From positions 10,347,959-10,411,958 of the forward strand of contig OX465286.1 of NCBI GenBank assembly GCA_949987705.1: DNA of 64,000 nucleotides, read 5' to 3'. A program made the position numbers and the translations under genes. Every line of letters begins with the position of its first letter. Position 1 is the first letter of the stretch. Below are positions 61,300-64,000 of this stretch, one piece after another. Under the pieces are notes generated by a model, which saw only the letters and a list, made by a program, of their open reading frames with translations, did no database searches and was not told where the DNA came from. Source of the DNA: Thereva unica (lineage: Eukaryota > Arthropoda > Insecta > Diptera > Therevidae).

Positions 61300-64000
61300 A
61301 TGCCCATTATCTCGGGAAATACTGGTCAGCCCGGGGTGGGATTGAATTCACAGCCTCCCTGGGAGGTCCCTAACAATTTCCCATCCCAAAAAGGGCCACT
61401 CCAGAATTTTCCCAAAACCGGAAAATTTTCAAAGGGGTACCCCTTGGGATATTTTTGGTCGATTTCACGAAAGTGCTGGGATCTTAATGAATGGGGTATC
61501 GTTGGAAAGGGCTCGCTCCCCCGAGTTCAGCGCACTTGGTTTGGTCCAGAAATTCCAAGGGGTTCGGGAGATATCCCCTGTTTTGTGATTTCCCCAAGCG
61601 GGGCTGCAGAATGCCCATTATCTCGGGAAATACTGGTCAGCCCGGGGTGGGATTGAATTCACAGCCTCCCTGGGAGGTCCCCAACAATTTCCCATCCAAC
61701 AAAGGGCCACTCCAGAATTTTCCCAAAACCGGAAAATTTTCAAAGGGGTACCCCTTGGGATATTTTTGGTCGATTTCACGAAAGTGCTGGGATCTTAATG
61801 AATGGGGTATCGTTGGAAAGGGCTCGCTCCCCCGAGTTCAGCGCACTTGGTTTGGTCCAGAAATTCCAAGGGGTTCGGGAGATATCCCCTGTTTTGTGAT
61901 TTCCCCAAGGGGGGCTGCAGAATGCCCATTATCTCGGGAAATACTGGTCAGCCCGGGGTGGGATTGAATTCACAGCCTCCCTGGGAGGTCCCTAACAATT
62001 TCCCATCCAAAAAAGGGCCACTCCAGAATTTTCCCAAAACCGGAAAATTTTCAAAGGGGTACCCCTTGGGATATTTTTGGTCGATTTCACGAAAGTGCTG
62101 GGATCTTAATGAATGGGGTATCGTTGGAAAGGGCTCGCTCCCCCGAGTTCAGCGCACTTGGTTTGGTCCAGAAATTCCAAGGGGTTCGGGAGATATCCCC
62201 TGTTTTGTGATTTCCCCAAGCGGGGCTGCAGAATGCCCATTATCTCGGGAAATACTGGTCAGCCCGGGGTGGGATTGAATTCACAGCCTCCCTGGGAGGT
62301 CCCTAACAATTTCCCATCCAAAAAAGGGCCACTCCAGAATTTTCCCAAAACCGGAAAATTTTCAAAGGGGTACCCCTTGGGATATTTTTGGTCGATTTCA
62401 CGAAAGTGCTGGGATCTTAATGAATGGGGTATCGTCGGAAAGGGCTCGCTCCCCCGAGTTCAGCGCACTTGATTTGGTCCAGAAATCCCAAGGGGTTCGG
62501 GAGATATCCCCTCTTTTGTGATTTCCGCAAGGGGGCTGCAGAATGCCCATTATCTCGGGAAATACTGGTCAGCCCGGGGTGGGATTGAATTCACAGCCTC
62601 CCTGGGAGGTCCCTAACAATTTCCCATCCCAAAAAGGGCCACTCCAGAATTTTCCCAAAACCGGAAAATTTTCAAAGGGGTACCCCTTGGGATATTTTTG
62701 GTCGATTTCACGAAAGTGCTGGGATCTTAATGAATGGGGTATCGTTGGAAAGGGCTCGCTCCCCCGAGTTCAGCGCACTTGATTTGGTCCAGAAATTCCA
62801 AGGGGTTCGGGAGATATCCCCTGTTTTGTGATTTCCCCAAGGGGGGCTGCAGAATGCCCATTATCTCGGGAAATACTGGTCAGCCCGGGGTGGGATTGAA
62901 TTCACAGCCTCCCTGGGAGGTCCCTAACAATTTCCCATCCAAAAAAGGGCCACTCCAGAATTTTCCCAAAACCGGAAAATTTTCAAAGGGGTACCCCTTG
63001 GGATATTTTTGGTCGATTTCACGAAAGTGCTGGGATCTTAATGAATGGGGTATCGTTGGAAAGGGCTCGCTCCCCCGAGTTCAGCGCACTTGGTTTGGTC
63101 CAGAAATTCCAAGGGGTTCGGGAGATATCCCCTGTTTTGTGATTTCCCCAAGCGGGGCTGCAGAATGCCCATTATCTCGGGAAATACTGGTCAGCCCGGG
63201 GTGGGATTGAATTCACAGCCTCCCTGGGAGGTCCCTAACAATTTCCCATCCAAAAAAGGGCCACTCCAGAATTTTCCCAAAACCGGAAAATTTTCAAAGG
63301 GGTACCCCTTGGGATATTTTTGGTCGATTTCACGAAAGTGCTGGGATCTTAATGAATGGGGTATCGTCGGAAAGGGCTCGCTCCCCCGAGTTCAGCGCAC
63401 TTGATTTGGTCCAGAAATCCCAAGGGGTTCGGGAGATATCCCCTCTTTTGTGATTTCCGCAAGGGGGCTGCAGAATGCCCATTATCTCGGGAAATACTGG
63501 TCAGCCCGGGGTGGGATTGAATTCACAGCCTCCCTGGGAGGTCCCTAACAATTTCCCATCCCAAAAAGGGCCACTCCAGAATTTTCCCAAAACCGGAAAA
63601 TTTTCAAAGGGGTACCCCTTGGGATATTTTTGGTCGATTTCACGAAAGTGCTGGGATCTTAATGAATGGGGTATCGTTGGAAAGGGCTCGCTCCCCCGAG
63701 TTCAGCGCACTTGGTTTGGTCCAGAAATTCCAAGGGGTTCGGGAGATATCCCCTGTTTTGTGATTTCCCCAAGCGGGGCTGCAGAATGCCCATTATCTCG
63801 GGAAATACTGGTCAGCCCGGGGTGGGATTGAATTCACAGCCTCCCTGGGAGGTCCCTAACAATTTCCCATCCCAAAAAGGGCCACTCCAGAATTTTCCCA
63901 AAACCGGAAAATTTTCAAAGGGGTACCCCTTGGGATATTTTTGCTCGATTTCACGAAAGTGCTGGGATCTTAATGAATGGGGTATCGTTGGAAAGGGCTC
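61300..64000 (+). repeat. Return of the 932-bp trimer toward the window end
   Basis: TTTCCGCAAGGGGGC units at about 61,283, 62,527 and 63,458 are spaced by 4 and then 3 monomers. The TTTTTGCTCGATTTC form reappears near 63,950. This looks like the same trimer family as 57.5-60.4 kb, interrupted at 60,249-61,230 by a run of unlike monomers. Confidence 0.7.

Larger units (their letters stand above)
38978..64000 (+). repeat. Right satellite array, same monomer inverted, ~80 copies
   Basis: This array is the reverse complement of the left-arm satellite, with EcoRI sites at 38,984, 39,294 and 39,604 and so on at 310-311 bp spacing to the window end. The first three units (to about 39,840) carry the GATTCGGGAG and CCCCAAGGGGGC forms, as do the left-arm units nearest the centre. 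From about 40,140 a different haplotype dominates: TTCCCAAAGGGGGGC, CCTGTTTTGTG and CTTGGTTTGG. Beyond about 54 kb a CCCCAAGCGGGGC form becomes common. The array continues past base 64,000. No gene is supported anywhere in it. Confidence 0.97.

Noticed and set aside
1..64000. Recurrent 79-, 119-, 135- and 158-codon ORFs in the satellite as a tandem gene family
   Set aside because: They differ only through SNPs and 1-2 bp indels that shift frame, 311 is not divisible by 3, the same DNA is open in alternative frames, and there is no evidence of protein-level constraint.
1..64000. tRNA, rRNA or small RNA genes and polymerase III promoters
   Set aside because: I saw no tRNA-like A/B boxes in suitable spacing, no rRNA core sequences and no terminator T-runs tied to a gene; T-runs present are part of the homogenised monomer.

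Overview
This window is satellite DNA from end to end. I find no gene, RNA gene, transposon or CRISPR array that I can support. It is almost certainly eukaryotic heterochromatin (centromeric, pericentromeric or subtelomeric). Roughly 195 copies of a 310-311 bp tandem monomer fill about 95% of it, with an 8-bp minisatellite in the middle. I cannot name the species. The CpG-bearing ~0.3 kb monomer with many C/G-run plus A/T-run phrases reminds me of avian satellites, but that is only an impression.

Layout. (1) 1-35,521: about 114 head-to-tail monomers, here called minus orientation. (2) 35,522-38,980: an 8-bp minisatellite of about 430 units. Its units are GCATTCCC/GCATTGCC/GCATTGCG up to an axis at 37,525, and GGGAATGC/GGCAATGC/CGCAATGC after it. 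(3) About 38,978-64,000: about 80 monomers of the same satellite in the opposite (plus) orientation. The window is therefore a very large imperfect inverted repeat, satellite > minisatellite > axis < minisatellite < satellite, whose minisatellite switches strand at a single point. Both satellite arrays run off the window edges, so their full size is unknown.

Fine structure. Both arms carry local higher-order repeats (HORs): 2-mers of ~622 and ~610 bp, 3-mers of ~931-932 bp, a 4-mer of 1,241 bp, a 6-mer of ~1,867 bp, a 13-mer of ~4,041 bp and a 15-mer offset of ~4,660 bp. I recognised them from private variants recurring at fixed spacing. Each monomer has a 17-bp stretch matching the mammalian CENP-B box at 13 of 17 positions. 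Each also has a GGGGTACCCC palindrome that is an obvious indel hotspot. The arms are not mirror copies: their dominant variants, HORs and minisatellite unit order differ. That argues against a simple fold-back read artefact, but an assembly join inside the minisatellite remains the main alternative.

The hundreds of 60-158 codon ORFs in the monomers, and the >1,100 codon ORFs open in several frames of the minisatellite, are by-products of repeat composition and are not annotated as genes.
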